Shown: positions 23,839-32,209, numbered from the stretch's first letter. The stretch: 64,000 bases of DNA from Planctomycetota bacterium (GCA_020638675.1 JACKID010000001.1:248001-312000); one strand, 5' to 3'. Numbers and translations: made by a program. Notes: generated by a model from the letters alone, not told the origin.

Positions 23839-24339
23839 ATGAAGACCTGGACGACATTGGGACTGTTTATCGTGATGTGTGCCTGCGTCACCCTCGCGGC
23901 TTGCGGCGGCGACGGCAAGGCCGGCAATGGCGGCGGCAACAAGCCCGGCGGCAGCGGCAAGAAGGAAGAAACCCTTCGCATGCCCGTGCCCGCCGAGTTC
24001 AAGGACAAGAAGCCGCCCAAGGACCTGACCGACGCGGACTTCATCGCCAAGGGCAAGGATCTGTACCACGACGCGACCAAGGCCAACTGCATCATGTGCC
24101 ACGGCGAAGGCGGCAAGGGCGACGGCCCGCAGGCGGCGAACTACACCGACCCGAAGGTAGCCGACCTTACCAGCGCCGCGTTCCAGGATGCCGTGACCGA
24201 CCAGTACATCTTCTGGCGCATCACCGACCCGAACAACAGCAAGGCCTACCCCAACTCGGCCATGCTGGGCTATCCCGCGGGCTCTGAGGAAGACCACTGG
24301 GCGCTGGTTGCCTACGTGCGCTCCCTGAAGGGCAAGTAA
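23839..24339 (+). CDS. Lipid-anchored c-type cytochrome
   Basis: 166 aa. Lipobox L-A-A-C22, then a Gly/Lys-rich linker (22-45). A single class-I cytochrome c domain has heme-binding C84-I-M-C87-H88 and probable distal ligand Met141 in SAMLGYP. GGAGAAAGCC precedes the ATG. It is the second gene after the oxidase-subunit-I-like protein and probably its electron donor or a fixed subunit on the outer face of the membrane. A strong terminator follows. Confidence 0.9.
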   Translation: MKTWTTLGLFIVMCACVTLAACGGDGKAGNGGGNKPGGSGKKEETLRMPVPAEFKDKKPPKDLTDADFIAKGKDLYHDATKANCIMCHGEGGKGDGPQAANYTDPKVADLTSAAFQDAVTDQYIFWRITDPNNSKAYPNSAMLGYPAGSEEDHWALVAYVRSLKGK

Positions 24340-24353
24340 TCCTGCGCGAATCA

Positions 24354-24387
24354 AAAGGCCCCGCGCGACTGCGCGGGGCCTTTCTGT
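24354..24387 (+). terminator. Intrinsic terminator after cytochrome c gene
   Basis: AAAGGCCCCGCGC-GACT-GCGCGGGGCCTTT then CTGT. Confidence 0.85.
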
Positions 24388-24400
24388 ATTATGGGGCCAC

Positions 24401-24988
24401 ATGGCTGAAATGTACCCGATCTACCTGAAGCTCGCTGGGCGCGAAGTGCTGGTCGTCGGCGCGGGCCGCGTCGCATGGCGCAAAGTTGAGGCGCTGCTCA
24501 AGGCGGAGGCCGTCGTGCGTGTCGTCGCGCCGGAAGTCTGCGCCGAGCTTCGCGAACTCACGGCCGAGGCGAAATTCGTGCTGCATGAGCGCAAATGGGA
24601 GCCGGAAGACTGCACCGGCGCGCTGATCGTCGTCGCCGCGACCGGCGATTCCGAGTTGAACGCCCGCATCCGGATCAGCGCACATGAGCACAACGCGCTG
24701 GTCAACGCAGTGGATGACCCGCCCAACTGCGACTTTTACGTACCGGCCGTCGCCCGTTTCGGCGACCTGCGGCTGGCCATCAGTACGCAAGGACAGGTAC
24801 CGCTGATTTCGAGTCGGGTGCGCCAGTACCTCGAGAAGGCATTGCCGCCCGAGCTTGCGGACGTCGTCAAGTCGACCGCCCGCGAACGCGAACGCCTGCT
24901 GCAGTCCGTTGAGAATGACCGCGTGCGCCTGCGTCGCCTGCGTGCTTTCCTTGATGCCGAGCTGGAACGCTGGGGGCTGAAGCTCTGA
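24401..24988 (+). CDS. Precorrin-2 dehydrogenase / siroheme synthase N-terminal domain protein
   Basis: 195 aa. Oxidises precorrin-2 to sirohydrochlorin with NAD+ and may insert iron (Met8p/CysG-N family). N-terminal YPIYLKLAGREVLVVGAGRVAWRK is the NAD-binding GAGxVAxRK fingerprint; NAVDDPPNCDFYVPAVARFGDLRLAISTQGQVPLISSRVR is the family's most conserved block, and the rest is the dimerisation helix bundle. Stand-alone, without a CysG methyltransferase domain. A TATTAT box 9 bp before the ATG suggests an almost leaderless message. Confidence 0.93.
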   Translation: MAEMYPIYLKLAGREVLVVGAGRVAWRKVEALLKAEAVVRVVAPEVCAELRELTAEAKFVLHERKWEPEDCTGALIVVAATGDSELNARIRISAHEHNALVNAVDDPPNCDFYVPAVARFGDLRLAISTQGQVPLISSRVRQYLEKALPPELADVVKSTARERERLLQSVENDRVRLRRLRAFLDAELERWGLKL

Positions 24989-25000
24989 GCCCCGGCGTGG

Positions 25001-25333
25001 TCAAATACCGCGGAAGGCTTCGATCTCGTAGAAGCTGAAGCGGATCACGCGCCCGCCCGCTTCTGGCTCCCAGGCTTCGGGCAGCAGCGGCAGCTTTTCG
25101 TCGGTCTGGCGCGCGTTGATCCAGAGCCGGTGCATCTCTTCAAACAGCAGGTCGTCCTGCGCATCCACGAATTCGGCATGGCGCTCGGCCGCGTCGGCCG
25201 CTTTTTCGGCGTTGCCGGCGCGGATGTAGGCCTTCAGCAGTGCATCCTGGCGTTCAATGCGGCGCTCGAGCTTGCGGAACTCGTCTTTGAAGTCGAGGCT
25301 GGTTTCGACGGTGAAGGTGCGGTAGTCAGGCAT
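25001..25333 (-). CDS. Hypothetical small coiled-coil protein
   Basis: 110 aa, acidic and mostly helical, with a probable coiled coil at residues ~12-75 (DEFRKLERRIERQDALLKAY and following) and a short beta-like C-terminus (RVIRFSFYEIEAF). Start ATG 25333 has AAAGGAG at ideal spacing. No signal peptide, so probably cytosolic. No family recognised. Lies 71 bp upstream of tRNA-His on the same strand sense. Confidence 0.75.
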   Translation of the reverse strand: MPDYRTFTVETSLDFKDEFRKLERRIERQDALLKAYIRAGNAEKAADAAERHAEFVDAQDDLLFEEMHRLWINARQTDEKLPLLPEAWEPEAGGRVIRFSFYEIEAFRGI

Positions 25334-25403
25334 GACATCTCCTTTGGGCACGCAACGCCGGGGAATGACCGGCCCGCCTTGCGGCGGGCCGTTGCTTTAG
25401 AGG

Positions 25404-25481
25404 TGGGCGGCCAAACGGGATTTGAACCCGCGACCTCCTGAACCACAATCAGGCGCTCTAACCAACTGAGCTATTGGCCGC
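25404..25481 (-). tRNA. tRNA-His (anticodon GTG), CCA encoded
   Basis: Reads as a full cloverleaf on the minus strand: extra 5' G(-1) at 25481 pairing with discriminator C73, 7-bp acceptor CGGCCAA/TTGGCCG, D arm GCTCAGTTGGTTAGAGC, anticodon stem CCTGA/TCAGG with loop TTGTGGT, T arm CGGGTTCAAATCCCG, and encoded 3' CCA (25404-25406). The G-1:C73 pair is the histidine identity element. Confidence 0.97.
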
Positions 25482-25559
25482 ACAACGCTGGGTAAGGTAT
25501 CCCGCGCGGCCAAACCGTCAACTACCGGCGCGTTTGGGTGTGTCGGCAACGCTGATTTT

Positions 25560-25980
25560 GTCCCCATTTCAACTATAGACCGACACTGCTGGATTTGGTT
25601 TTTCGGCGGGGTACCTTTCTGTTGTGCAGCGCGGTGATGCAGCACCGGGTTGAAGGAAGAGCGAACTGCAAGTTGCTCTTCCGGGCACGGCCGGTCCTTC
25701 GGGACGGGGTGAACAGGGGTCGAGAGGCCCCGCGGGAAAGTGGAGACGCTTTCCCCGCCTTACGGGTCAAACCGAAAGGCGCACCGGCCAGGCCTTCGCG
25801 CGGTCGAACGGCGCGCAACCGCCGGCGAGATTCGCTCTCGCCACGTGTTCCAGGGAATAGCCGCCCTGAAACGCGTCTGAGTGAAGGGGCTGTCCTTCAC
25901 GAGACCGGCCCACGGCACACTCCTCGGGGGCTCATACCCCCGAAGGCACAAGCCTCCGAAAGGAGGCTTTCGTGCTTTTT
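25560..25980 (+). ncRNA. Candidate structured RNA ending in an intrinsic terminator (unidentified)
   Basis: The 565-bp gap between tRNA-His and the next gene has no convincing protein. From ~25640 it is a near-continuous series of hairpins: GAAGAGC/GCTCTTC, GTCC-TTCG-GGAC, GGGGTC-GAGAGGCCCC, GCGGGAAAG/CTTTCCCCGC, GGCGAGA/TCTCGCC, GTGAAGG/CCTTCAC and TCGGGGG/CCCCCGA. It closes with GCAC-AGCCTCC-GAAA-GGAGGCT-GTGC and TTTTT (25946-25980). A TATAGA box at 25574 in an AT-richer stretch could be the promoter -10. The RNase P core, tmRNA ends and SRP domain IV are not recognisable. Boundaries and class are uncertain. Confidence 0.4.
25946..25980 (+). terminator. Intrinsic terminator of the candidate RNA
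   Basis: Hairpin GCACAAGCCTCC-GAAA-GGAGGCTTTCGTGC followed by five T. Confidence 0.85.
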
Positions 25981-26033
25981 CGGGCGGTCTGATCATCTCA
26001 ACAATACGATTTCAGTCGCGGCAAACTTGCTGC

Positions 26034-26039
26034 TAGAAT
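26034..26039 (+). promoter_or_regulatory. Candidate -10 element, near-leaderless start
   Basis: GCTAGAAT with TAGAAT ending 7 nt before the ATG at 26047; no ribosome-binding site between them. Confidence 0.45.
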
Positions 26040-26046
26040 CCTGCCC

Positions 26047-26640
26047 ATGCTCGACCTGATGATCCTGCTGCAGACGCAGACGCAATCCCAGCGCTACAAC
26101 CCGGGCGCCAACCCGGTTGGCCCGGGCGTGGGCTGTGTGAACATCATCTGCGGGATTGCCGCGGCCGTGATTGTCTCGCGCAAGGGTCACAGCACGGGCC
26201 AGATCGTGGCGCACCTGCTGGTGGGCGTGTTCTGCTGCGGCATCGGCTCATTGATTTCGGCGCTGCTGGCCAAGGACCTGAGCAAGGCGCCGCCGCCGGG
26301 CTACTACCCGCCGCCGCCCCAGTCGCCCTATCAGCCGTACGGGCAGGGAGTGCCGCCGCAGGGCCCGCCGCAAGGCTATGGCGCGCCGCAGCAAGGCTAC
26401 GGGGCACCGCAGCAGGGTTACGGCGCACCGCCGCCCAACCAGTACAACCAGCAGCCGCCGGCCGCGCAGGGCTATCCGCCGCAGGGGAACCAGCAGGGCG
26501 GACCCGTCGGCACAGAGATGAGCGTAACCTGCCGCCAATGCGGCGGGCTGGTGACCGACACCAAGAGCAAGCTCCAGATGCGCCGCGCCTGCCCCCACTG
26601 CGGAGCCAGCCCCTTCGACTACCAGCAAATGCCGCGGTAG
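26047..26640 (+). CDS. Membrane protein with GYGAPQQ repeats and C-terminal zinc ribbon
   Basis: 197 aa. Two hydrophobic segments (residues ~25-45 and ~52-78, the second VAHLLVGVFCCGIGSLISAL) are followed by a Pro/Gln/Gly/Tyr-rich disordered region (~80-155) with at least three GYGAPQQ-type repeats. A small zinc-ribbon-like module, CRQC(G)...CPHC, ends the protein at ~164-190. It begins with a short polar segment rather than a signal peptide. Function unknown; low-complexity linkers joining membrane anchors to zinc ribbons usually serve scaffolding (inference). Probably leaderless. Confidence 0.75.
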   Translation: MLDLMILLQTQTQSQRYNPGANPVGPGVGCVNIICGIAAAVIVSRKGHSTGQIVAHLLVGVFCCGIGSLISALLAKDLSKAPPPGYYPPPPQSPYQPYGQGVPPQGPPQGYGAPQQGYGAPQQGYGAPPPNQYNQQPPAAQGYPPQGNQQGGPVGTEMSVTCRQCGGLVTDTKSKLQMRRACPHCGASPFDYQQMPR

Positions 26641-26734
26641 TCCTTAGGCGGCCTCTCAGTGAGGCGTCGGGCTTTCCGTCAACACTTCGGGCGAGTCCGC
26701 TTGAGGAAGCACCAATCAACGAAGCATGTCTGCG

Positions 26735-27937
26735 CTACTCGTCGTCTTCCATGCCGCTCACATCGCTGCACGCGAGTTCAAATCTACAGGTGCTCACGAT
26801 TTCTTCCCACGTGACGTACCCGGTAGTTCCCGGCTCTCTACCCCCAGGCCAGTCTTGGGCACAGAGAATTCGGCCGTAAGCCATGGCCATTGCTCTGTCT
26901 CGGGAATCTGGCTTGTAGAGATCGGCCTTTGCCAGCAAGTAGATGACGGCAGAAACAAACACACTTGCGGACATCGTGCAGTGTTCGGTCGGAGTCCAGA
27001 CATCCCTTGCTGGATCGTAGATGTCGCAGTGGTGGTAGGTGCTCCTCAGATCGTAGAGTTCGACGAACCAGTTCCAGAAGGTCAACGAGTCGGCGTCGGA
27101 CTGGCCGTGCAAACATTCCGATCGGTACCGAGCGCATGATCGAAATGGCGTGGGGTCTAGGTCTGACGCGAACAGTTCTGTCAACTTTGTTGCTGTCTTT
27201 GTCTTGCCCTTGCTGCCAAACAACGCCTCTAACGCCGCGACCTGGTACACCACTTCGTCCTCGAGGCGATTTGACGGTTCGTCGGTGTACGCTCGTAAGT
27301 ACACGTGAATTGCTCGGCGCACCCGCGCCGCAAGTGGTGAGTCGCACTCAGGACCGAGGCAGAGTCTTTCAAGAGCATGCAGCAGAGCGCTGTTTACCTT
27401 GCGCGTACCAAGTGCATGACAGTTGAGTGGTTCTGGAACTTGAGTATCGGAACTCCAGCCATGGGAGACACTCAACACCTTTCGACGCTGGAGGAATGCT
27501 GTGTATCCCGCAACGGACTTCACCTCCTGGAAGATCGGTCGGAATACCGACGAGTTTGCGTAGTGACCAAATGGTCGAAACAACTCGTTGCAGGAGATAG
27601 ATGCGAACGCGAGGAGTTCGCAGGCATTGTAGATGTCGTTTCGAAGCCGAGTGCGCTGGTCTATCTCTTGCACCGGGTAGGTTAGTCGCCCATTGGATGC
27701 TACGACTGACCATCCGTCGCGAACTTCACCGTTGAAGTAGACGTAGCCGCTGAGCATTCCAACGATAGGACCGTACAGCGACTCCTTGTCGGCTTCCGGC
27801 GGCACGACACGATGAAACGGGCCCTCGGGGCGTCCGACTCTCCGAACGGTGAATCGGCCAACATCGTGATCACCGTCCAAGAATAGCCATGGAAGAAAAG
27901 CGTATTCACGAACAATGTTCTCGCGCTCCGTATTCAT
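26735..27937 (-). CDS. HEPN-domain protein (ApeA-like HEPN), possible defence gene
   Basis: 400 aa. The C-terminal part (~205-300) fits an ApeA-like HEPN domain: VVYQVAALEALFGSKGK, then the ribonuclease-type R-x4-H motif R272-S-E-C-L-H277-G. The N-terminal ~200 residues have no family I can name; they contain GPIVGMLSGYVYFNGEV and may be a sensor. HEPN proteins with this motif are usually metal-independent RNases in toxin or anti-phage systems (family knowledge). The gene is visibly AT-richer than its neighbours and stands alone with no antitoxin-like partner, so it is probably acquired. Defence function is inference. Confidence 0.65.
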   Translation of the reverse strand: MNTERENIVREYAFLPWLFLDGDHDVGRFTVRRVGRPEGPFHRVVPPEADKESLYGPIVGMLSGYVYFNGEVRDGWSVVASNGRLTYPVQEIDQRTRLRNDIYNACELLAFASISCNELFRPFGHYANSSVFRPIFQEVKSVAGYTAFLQRRKVLSVSHGWSSDTQVPEPLNCHALGTRKVNSALLHALERLCLGPECDSPLAARVRRAIHVYLRAYTDEPSNRLEDEVVYQVAALEALFGSKGKTKTATKLTELFASDLDPTPFRSCARYRSECLHGQSDADSLTFWNWFVELYDLRSTYHHCDIYDPARDVWTPTEHCTMSASVFVSAVIYLLAKADLYKPDSRDRAMAMAYGRILCAQDWPGGREPGTTGYVTWEEIVSTCRFELACSDVSGMEDDE

Positions 27938-28041
27938 GGACTATCCGTTGAGAGCCTTGAGGCGGTACTTCAGCCTAGGAAACGATAGACTGTTGCATCA
28001 GCGAGGTACCTCAAACGGGCTGCGCGTACGTTCCTGGTATG

Positions 28042-30432
28042 TTACGGCTTCAGGAAGTGGGTGGTCCACTCGTCTAGTTTGGCTTGGGGGAGCTTTTGGG
28101 GGATGTAGTCCAAACCCTGGCCTTCGGCTCCGGGCAGTGAGAAGAGCTGTAAAATGCTGGGCTGTGTGTCGTAGCCGAGCCCGGCGTTGTCCCACTGGAT
28201 TTTCAAATCAATCGCGAGCTTTTCCTGGTCGAGCATGTACTGGGTGTCGTCGCGCCCGCTCTCCAGATGCCCGTAGAAGCCCATGCTGTTTGGCCCGTCC
28301 GTGAAGAACAGGCAGGCAATCCGCCCGGCACTGATGTCGTTGGCGCTCTGCAGCACGCCCTGGAACGCGCCCCACCAGTCCGTGTCCGCGCCGTTGCTGC
28401 CCTCGGGCGCCTTGTGCGGCGCCGTCTTGGCAAACAGGCGCGCGATCGGGCTTGAGCTGCTGTTGTAGCCCTTCGGCCCGAATGCGTTTTTCTCCTTCTC
28501 GACCTTGGCGTTCAGGTTGTAGTCCACCACCACCACGTTCGCCTGGTCCTGACGCGTGCCCCAGTACCACACCACGCTCTCGGCCGTGTGGCGCGCGACC
28601 TCGCGTTTGCTCAGCGTCGCCAGCTTCTCGCCGCTCAGCTCGAACTGCTTGTAGCTCTTCTTGATGTCGCCCTGCAGCTCATCGCCGACCTTTACGCCGG
28701 CCGTCTCGGTAAACTCGTCCACACGACCCGTCAGCACCGCGTCCACCATTGCCAGCAGCACCGAGGTGGGCACTTCCTCGACGCTGCTGCCGTCGGCCGA
28801 CTTGCGGGTGAACTGCAGGCTGCCCGCGTAGCGCAGGCTGAACAGCCAGCGCGAGAGCGCATCGAAATCAAAGTTCGGCGTGTCGATCACCTGCGACATG
28901 GTCTCGCTGCTGTCGATGGCGACGATCACCACGTCGTAGTCGCCCTTCAGGTAGCCGGATCTTGACGTGTCAAACCCGCGCTCTTTCAGCTTGCCCAGCA
29001 CCTCGAACCAGCCTTCGCTGACCTCGCCGGCCTTGGTGGGTGCCGTCACGCGGCCTTCCAGCGTCGGCGGGACCAGCCCGAACGCTTCTTCGGGCGCGTC
29101 GTGGGAAAAGCGCGGCGGCGTGTCCACCTGCGGGAAGCCGTTGATGCGGCTCAGGAAGCGGCGTAGCAGCTCATTCATGTCCAGCCCGCCGAAGGTGCGC
29201 GCGAAGGCGTTCTCGTGCCCGACGCCTTCCACCATGAGGTTCCAGAACTCGAAGTAGATCGACTTCAGGTCCTCGTTGGCGCGGCAGAAGTCGACGAAGC
29301 AGTAGGCGATCAGGTAGTTCAGCTCGGGGTTCTGGTAGAAGGTCTCGAGGTCCTGCGCCAGGAACGCGCCTAAATCCAGCTTTAGCCCCTGCCCGATCAG
29401 CGTGCGCAGGTAGCCATACGCCGCGGAAGCGAACGTGGGCAGCGTGCGCAATTGCGCTTCCGGCGACGCCTTGTCGAGCCACTCCGCGGTGCCCTCGGCG
29501 AACCAGGGCACCAGCAGGCTCTGCGGCGCCTTGTGTGCCTGCACCGCGTGGAACATCTCGTGGCGGATGACCTCGGCCGTGCTGGTGTTGTCGAGCACCG
29601 GCAGGCAGATCACGTCCCACTTGGTGCTGTAGTAGCCGGCGGACCATTGCGGCACGTTCAGGTCGAGGCGCTTGCTGGAGAACTTGAGGTATTCATCGAG
29701 CGTGGGAAACAGCACGACGTCGAGCGGCAGTTTGTGCTCTCCGAAGTCGGACTTGCCGTATTCGCCCTCGATGGCCGCGAGCCAGCCGGCCAGTATTTCG
29801 GTGTTTACGCGTTCCTGGGCCCGGCGGGTCAGGGGCACGCCTTCGGGCGGCGGCTCGGTGTCGGGCTCGGGCAGTTCTGCGCCCGCCCGCAGCCAGATGG
29901 CGGTGCGCCCGGTGGCCTCGACGGTGTAGGTGGTGCTGGCGACGTCCGGGCGCTCGAAGCTGCGTGTGGCGTCGCTTTCGAAGTGCACGCGGTCGGCGGC
30001 GTCGGCGTGCCCGTTGTAGGCGAGGATTGCGTAGGGCCCGAAACGCGAGTTGAGCTGATCCAGCGTGCTGGCGGTCACCCAGAGTTCGTCCTCCGGCATG
30101 TCCGGGCGGTCGCGCAGGGCCAGTGCCTTATCGGCCTCGAGGGTGAGGGCCCTAAAGCGGGTCAGGGCGGGCAACTCGACCGGGCCGCGTTCGATTACCG
30201 GCTTGTCCGGCTCCGGCTCAACCTCCGGCTCGGCGGGTTTAACTGGTTCTAACTCTAATGGGGAGGCATCGTTACGCTGAGCGACCGGGTCGTTGAACTC
30301 GGGCCCGACGTGGGGGCGATTGCCGGTCGGTTGAATGAACCACTCGGTGAACAACCAGACGCCGACCAGGATCAGCAGCCCTAGCAGGATGCCGATCACC
30401 GCATACTTCCGATTGTTGCCCGAATCGGCCAT
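28042..30432 (-). CDS. Membrane-anchored zincin (DUF1570-like) with VWA-like domain
   Basis: 796 aa. N-terminal transmembrane anchor (~10-33), then an acidic Pro/Glu linker (~55-90). A gluzincin-like segment has HEMFH at 291-295 and downstream WFAEGTAEWLD supplying the third ligand, as in DUF1570 peptidases. Around residue ~500, VVIVAIDSSETMS resembles a VWA/MIDAS strand, followed by alternating alpha/beta sequence. The extracytoplasmic location is expected from the anchor. Proteolytic activity is plausible but no substrate is suggested. The 5' region carries a short-word inverted element (30441-30500). Confidence 0.75.
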   Translation of the reverse strand: MADSGNNRKYAVIGILLGLLILVGVWLFTEWFIQPTGNRPHVGPEFNDPVAQRNDASPLELEPVKPAEPEVEPEPDKPVIERGPVELPALTRFRALTLEADKALALRDRPDMPEDELWVTASTLDQLNSRFGPYAILAYNGHADAADRVHFESDATRSFERPDVASTTYTVEATGRTAIWLRAGAELPEPDTEPPPEGVPLTRRAQERVNTEILAGWLAAIEGEYGKSDFGEHKLPLDVVLFPTLDEYLKFSSKRLDLNVPQWSAGYYSTKWDVICLPVLDNTSTAEVIRHEMFHAVQAHKAPQSLLVPWFAEGTAEWLDKASPEAQLRTLPTFASAAYGYLRTLIGQGLKLDLGAFLAQDLETFYQNPELNYLIAYCFVDFCRANEDLKSIYFEFWNLMVEGVGHENAFARTFGGLDMNELLRRFLSRINGFPQVDTPPRFSHDAPEEAFGLVPPTLEGRVTAPTKAGEVSEGWFEVLGKLKERGFDTSRSGYLKGDYDVVIVAIDSSETMSQVIDTPNFDFDALSRWLFSLRYAGSLQFTRKSADGSSVEEVPTSVLLAMVDAVLTGRVDEFTETAGVKVGDELQGDIKKSYKQFELSGEKLATLSKREVARHTAESVVWYWGTRQDQANVVVVDYNLNAKVEKEKNAFGPKGYNSSSSPIARLFAKTAPHKAPEGSNGADTDWWGAFQGVLQSANDISAGRIACLFFTDGPNSMGFYGHLESGRDDTQYMLDQEKLAIDLKIQWDNAGLGYDTQPSILQLFSLPGAEGQGLDYIPQKLPQAKLDEWTTHFLKP

Positions 30433-30440
30433 GAAACCCC

Positions 30441-30500
30441 GGGAGGCGCCAGGCGGGAGGCCGCAGGCGGCAGTAACTTCCGCCTGCCGTCTGCCGCCTC
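30441..30500. repeat. Inverted short-word element (GGCGGCA / TGCCGCC)
   Basis: Left arm 30441-30473 (GGGAGGCGCCAGGCGGG, AGGCCGCAGGCGGCAG) and right arm 30479-30500 (TCCGCCTGCCG, TCTGCCGCCTC). It lies in the divergent spacer 8 bp upstream of the zincin start codon. Confidence 0.65.
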
Positions 30501-30593
30501 AAACCTGAAAAATTCCGCTACCCCTTCAGCGTACATGGGTTTAACAGTTGCATGCCGTGGTTAGTCGGCAAAAAGCGGCTGCAAGGCAAACCG

Positions 30594-31208
30594 ATGAGTG
30601 CATACGAACAATATCGCGAAGACCTGCCCGAGCTGATCCGCGGACGGCTTGAGCCCGGGCGCGCGGGCGAGATTCTCGAGGCCGCCAAGACGGACGAAAC
30701 CCTGCGCAACGCGCTTGAGCAGGAGCGTTCGCTGGAACGCTGGCTGGACTACTACGAAGTGCCGGAGCCGAGTGAAGGCTTCCAGGGGCGCTTCTGGCGC
30801 CGCTTCAGCGAAGAGCGCGTGATTGAAGGCAGGCGCACGGTGTGGCTGATTCGCCTGGTGGGTCCGCTCGCGGCCGCGATCCTGATCGCGATCGGCGTGA
30901 TCGTCTTCGTCAACAACGGCGACACCCCGCCGCAGGTCAATGGCGGCACGGCCAGCGTCGATGACGCGGGCGTTGAGCCTGAATCGGTGGAAGTGACCTG
31001 GCCGGAAGATGAGTTCGACTACGTCATCGGCAGCACGGTGCCTGACACCCAGCAGCCGCGCCGCGAGACGCTCAGCGCCGAAGACCTTGCGCTGATGAAG
31101 CAACTGGACAACGCCGCCTTCCTGCCGCTCGATGATCTCGAGCGCCCGGAGGACGTGCAGGTGATTGACGACCTCGAGCTGCTCACCGAGCTGTCGGAGG
31201 AAGAGTGA
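30594..31208 (+). CDS. Single-pass membrane protein, anti-sigma-factor-like
   Basis: 204 aa. A cytosolic helical N-terminus (~1-75, YREDLPELIRGRLEPGRAGE and a region with paired Leu/Trp) is followed by one transmembrane helix at ~83-104 (LVGPLAAAILIAIGVIVFV) and an acidic periplasmic tail. The layout matches transmembrane anti-sigma factors, but there is no zinc-binding HxxxCxxC and no adjacent sigma gene, so the assignment is tentative. Start ATG 30594 is preferred over 30552. Its stop overlaps the next start (TGATG), so the two are translationally coupled. Confidence 0.65.
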   Translation: MSAYEQYREDLPELIRGRLEPGRAGEILEAAKTDETLRNALEQERSLERWLDYYEVPEPSEGFQGRFWRRFSEERVIEGRRTVWLIRLVGPLAAAILIAIGVIVFVNNGDTPPQVNGGTASVDDAGVEPESVEVTWPEDEFDYVIGSTVPDTQQPRRETLSAEDLALMKQLDNAAFLPLDDLERPEDVQVIDDLELLTELSEEE

Positions 31209-32086
31209 TGCGCTACGTATCGCCCATCCTTGCGGCTCTGGCGCTGGTGCTGCTGCTCGGCGTGACGCCGGCCGGTGCGCAGGATTCTGACGCCGCCAAG
31301 CCGGATGCGCGCGAGGCGCAGCTTCGCGAGTGGTTCAACGGGCTGGGCAAGAACCGCCAGGAAGAGCTGAAGAAGCGCTTTCGCGCGTTCAAGCACCTGC
31401 CCAAGGAGCGCCAGCAGCAGATCCTGCAGGCCGCCAAGGACGGCAAGCCGATCCTGACGGACAAGCAGCGCGACAACCTGAAGAAGCTGAAGAAATTCAG
31501 TTTCCTGGAGCGCGTGCGCCTGTACACCACCGCGGCCGAGCTGAACGCGCTGACCCACGGCCCGCGCGGCAAGGAAGCCCGGGAAGCCTTCGAGAAGGGC
31601 GACCAGGAAGCCCTGCGCCGCATGATGACGCAGCAGCGCATGAGCCTGTTCGCCCGCAACATGACGCCCGAGGAAAAGCGCGAGTTCTTCGCGATGACGC
31701 CCGAGGAGCGCACGCGCAAGATCATCGAGGAGCGCAAGGCCCGCCTTGAGGAGCTGACCGGCATCTACCCGCGCTTTGCCGAGCTGCGTGAAGCGGCCGA
31801 GAGCGGCGACAAGGACGCCCGCAAGGAGTTGAAGCACCTCGTCGCGGACCTGCGCACGCTGGACCTGCTGCTGCAAAGGCTGGAGCCGGACAAGCGCGCC
31901 GAGATGATGGCGGAGCTGAAGGACCTGAGCCTTGAGGACGCGGCCAACGAGATCCGCAAGGCGCTGCAGGACCAGTGGAAGGAAGAGAAAAGGCGCAACC
32001 CCCGCGACAACAACGACGCGCCGCCCCGCATGGTCCCAAACCGCGACGGCCGCCGCCCCGACCGCCGCGGCCCGCGCGAACAGTAA
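31208..32086 (+). CDS. Secreted DUF3106-like helical protein
   Basis: 292 aa. Cleavable signal peptide (MRYVSPILAALALVLLLG, cleavage near AGAQ). The mature part is Lys/Arg/Glu-rich and helical, with Spy/DUF3106-like motifs: FKHLPKERQQQIL at ~62 and NMTPEEKREFFAMTPEERT at ~155. The C-terminal tail is strongly basic (RNPRDNND, RRPDRRGPRE). GAGGAAGAG precedes the ATG, and the gene is coupled to the anti-sigma-like gene by a one-base overlap, the usual arrangement for these periplasmic partners. A terminator follows. Confidence 0.75.
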   Translation: MRYVSPILAALALVLLLGVTPAGAQDSDAAKPDAREAQLREWFNGLGKNRQEELKKRFRAFKHLPKERQQQILQAAKDGKPILTDKQRDNLKKLKKFSFLERVRLYTTAAELNALTHGPRGKEAREAFEKGDQEALRRMMTQQRMSLFARNMTPEEKREFFAMTPEERTRKIIEERKARLEELTGIYPRFAELREAAESGDKDARKELKHLVADLRTLDLLLQRLEPDKRAEMMAELKDLSLEDAANEIRKALQDQWKEEKRRNPRDNNDAPPRMVPNRDGRRPDRRGPREQ

Positions 32087-32089
32087 CCC

Positions 32090-32119
32090 AAGCCCAGCCC
32101 TTGCGGGCTGGGCTTTGAT
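32090..32119 (+). terminator. Intrinsic terminator after DUF3106-like gene
   Basis: AAGCCCAGCCC-TTGC-GGGCTGGGCTT followed by TGATTT. Confidence 0.8.
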
Positions 32120-32138
32120 TTGCAATCCCCGATTGCGC

Positions 32139-32166
32139 TTGAAGGGTGCATTTGCCTGCCTATACT
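32139..32166 (+). promoter_or_regulatory. guaA promoter
   Basis: TTGAAG (32139-32144), 16 bp, TATACT (32161-32166): the clearest sigma-70 promoter in the window, ~60 bp before guaA. Confidence 0.65.
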
Positions 32167-32179
32167 CTTCTTTTGCCCC

Positions 32180-32209
32180 GGCGGGGACGGCTTATCGTCT
32201 CCGCCTTTT
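32180..32209 (+). promoter_or_regulatory. Terminator-like hairpin in the guaA leader (candidate attenuator)
   Basis: GGCGGGGACG-GCTTAT-CGTCTCCGCC followed by TTTT, between the guaA promoter and the ribosome-binding site. It could terminate transcription before guaA; no known purine riboswitch fold is seen. Confidence 0.5.

Noticed and set aside
25595..26059. Open frame of 154 codons after tRNA-His
   Set aside because: It runs through a strong terminator and hairpin stems and has no domain-like sequence; treated as part of the candidate RNA region.
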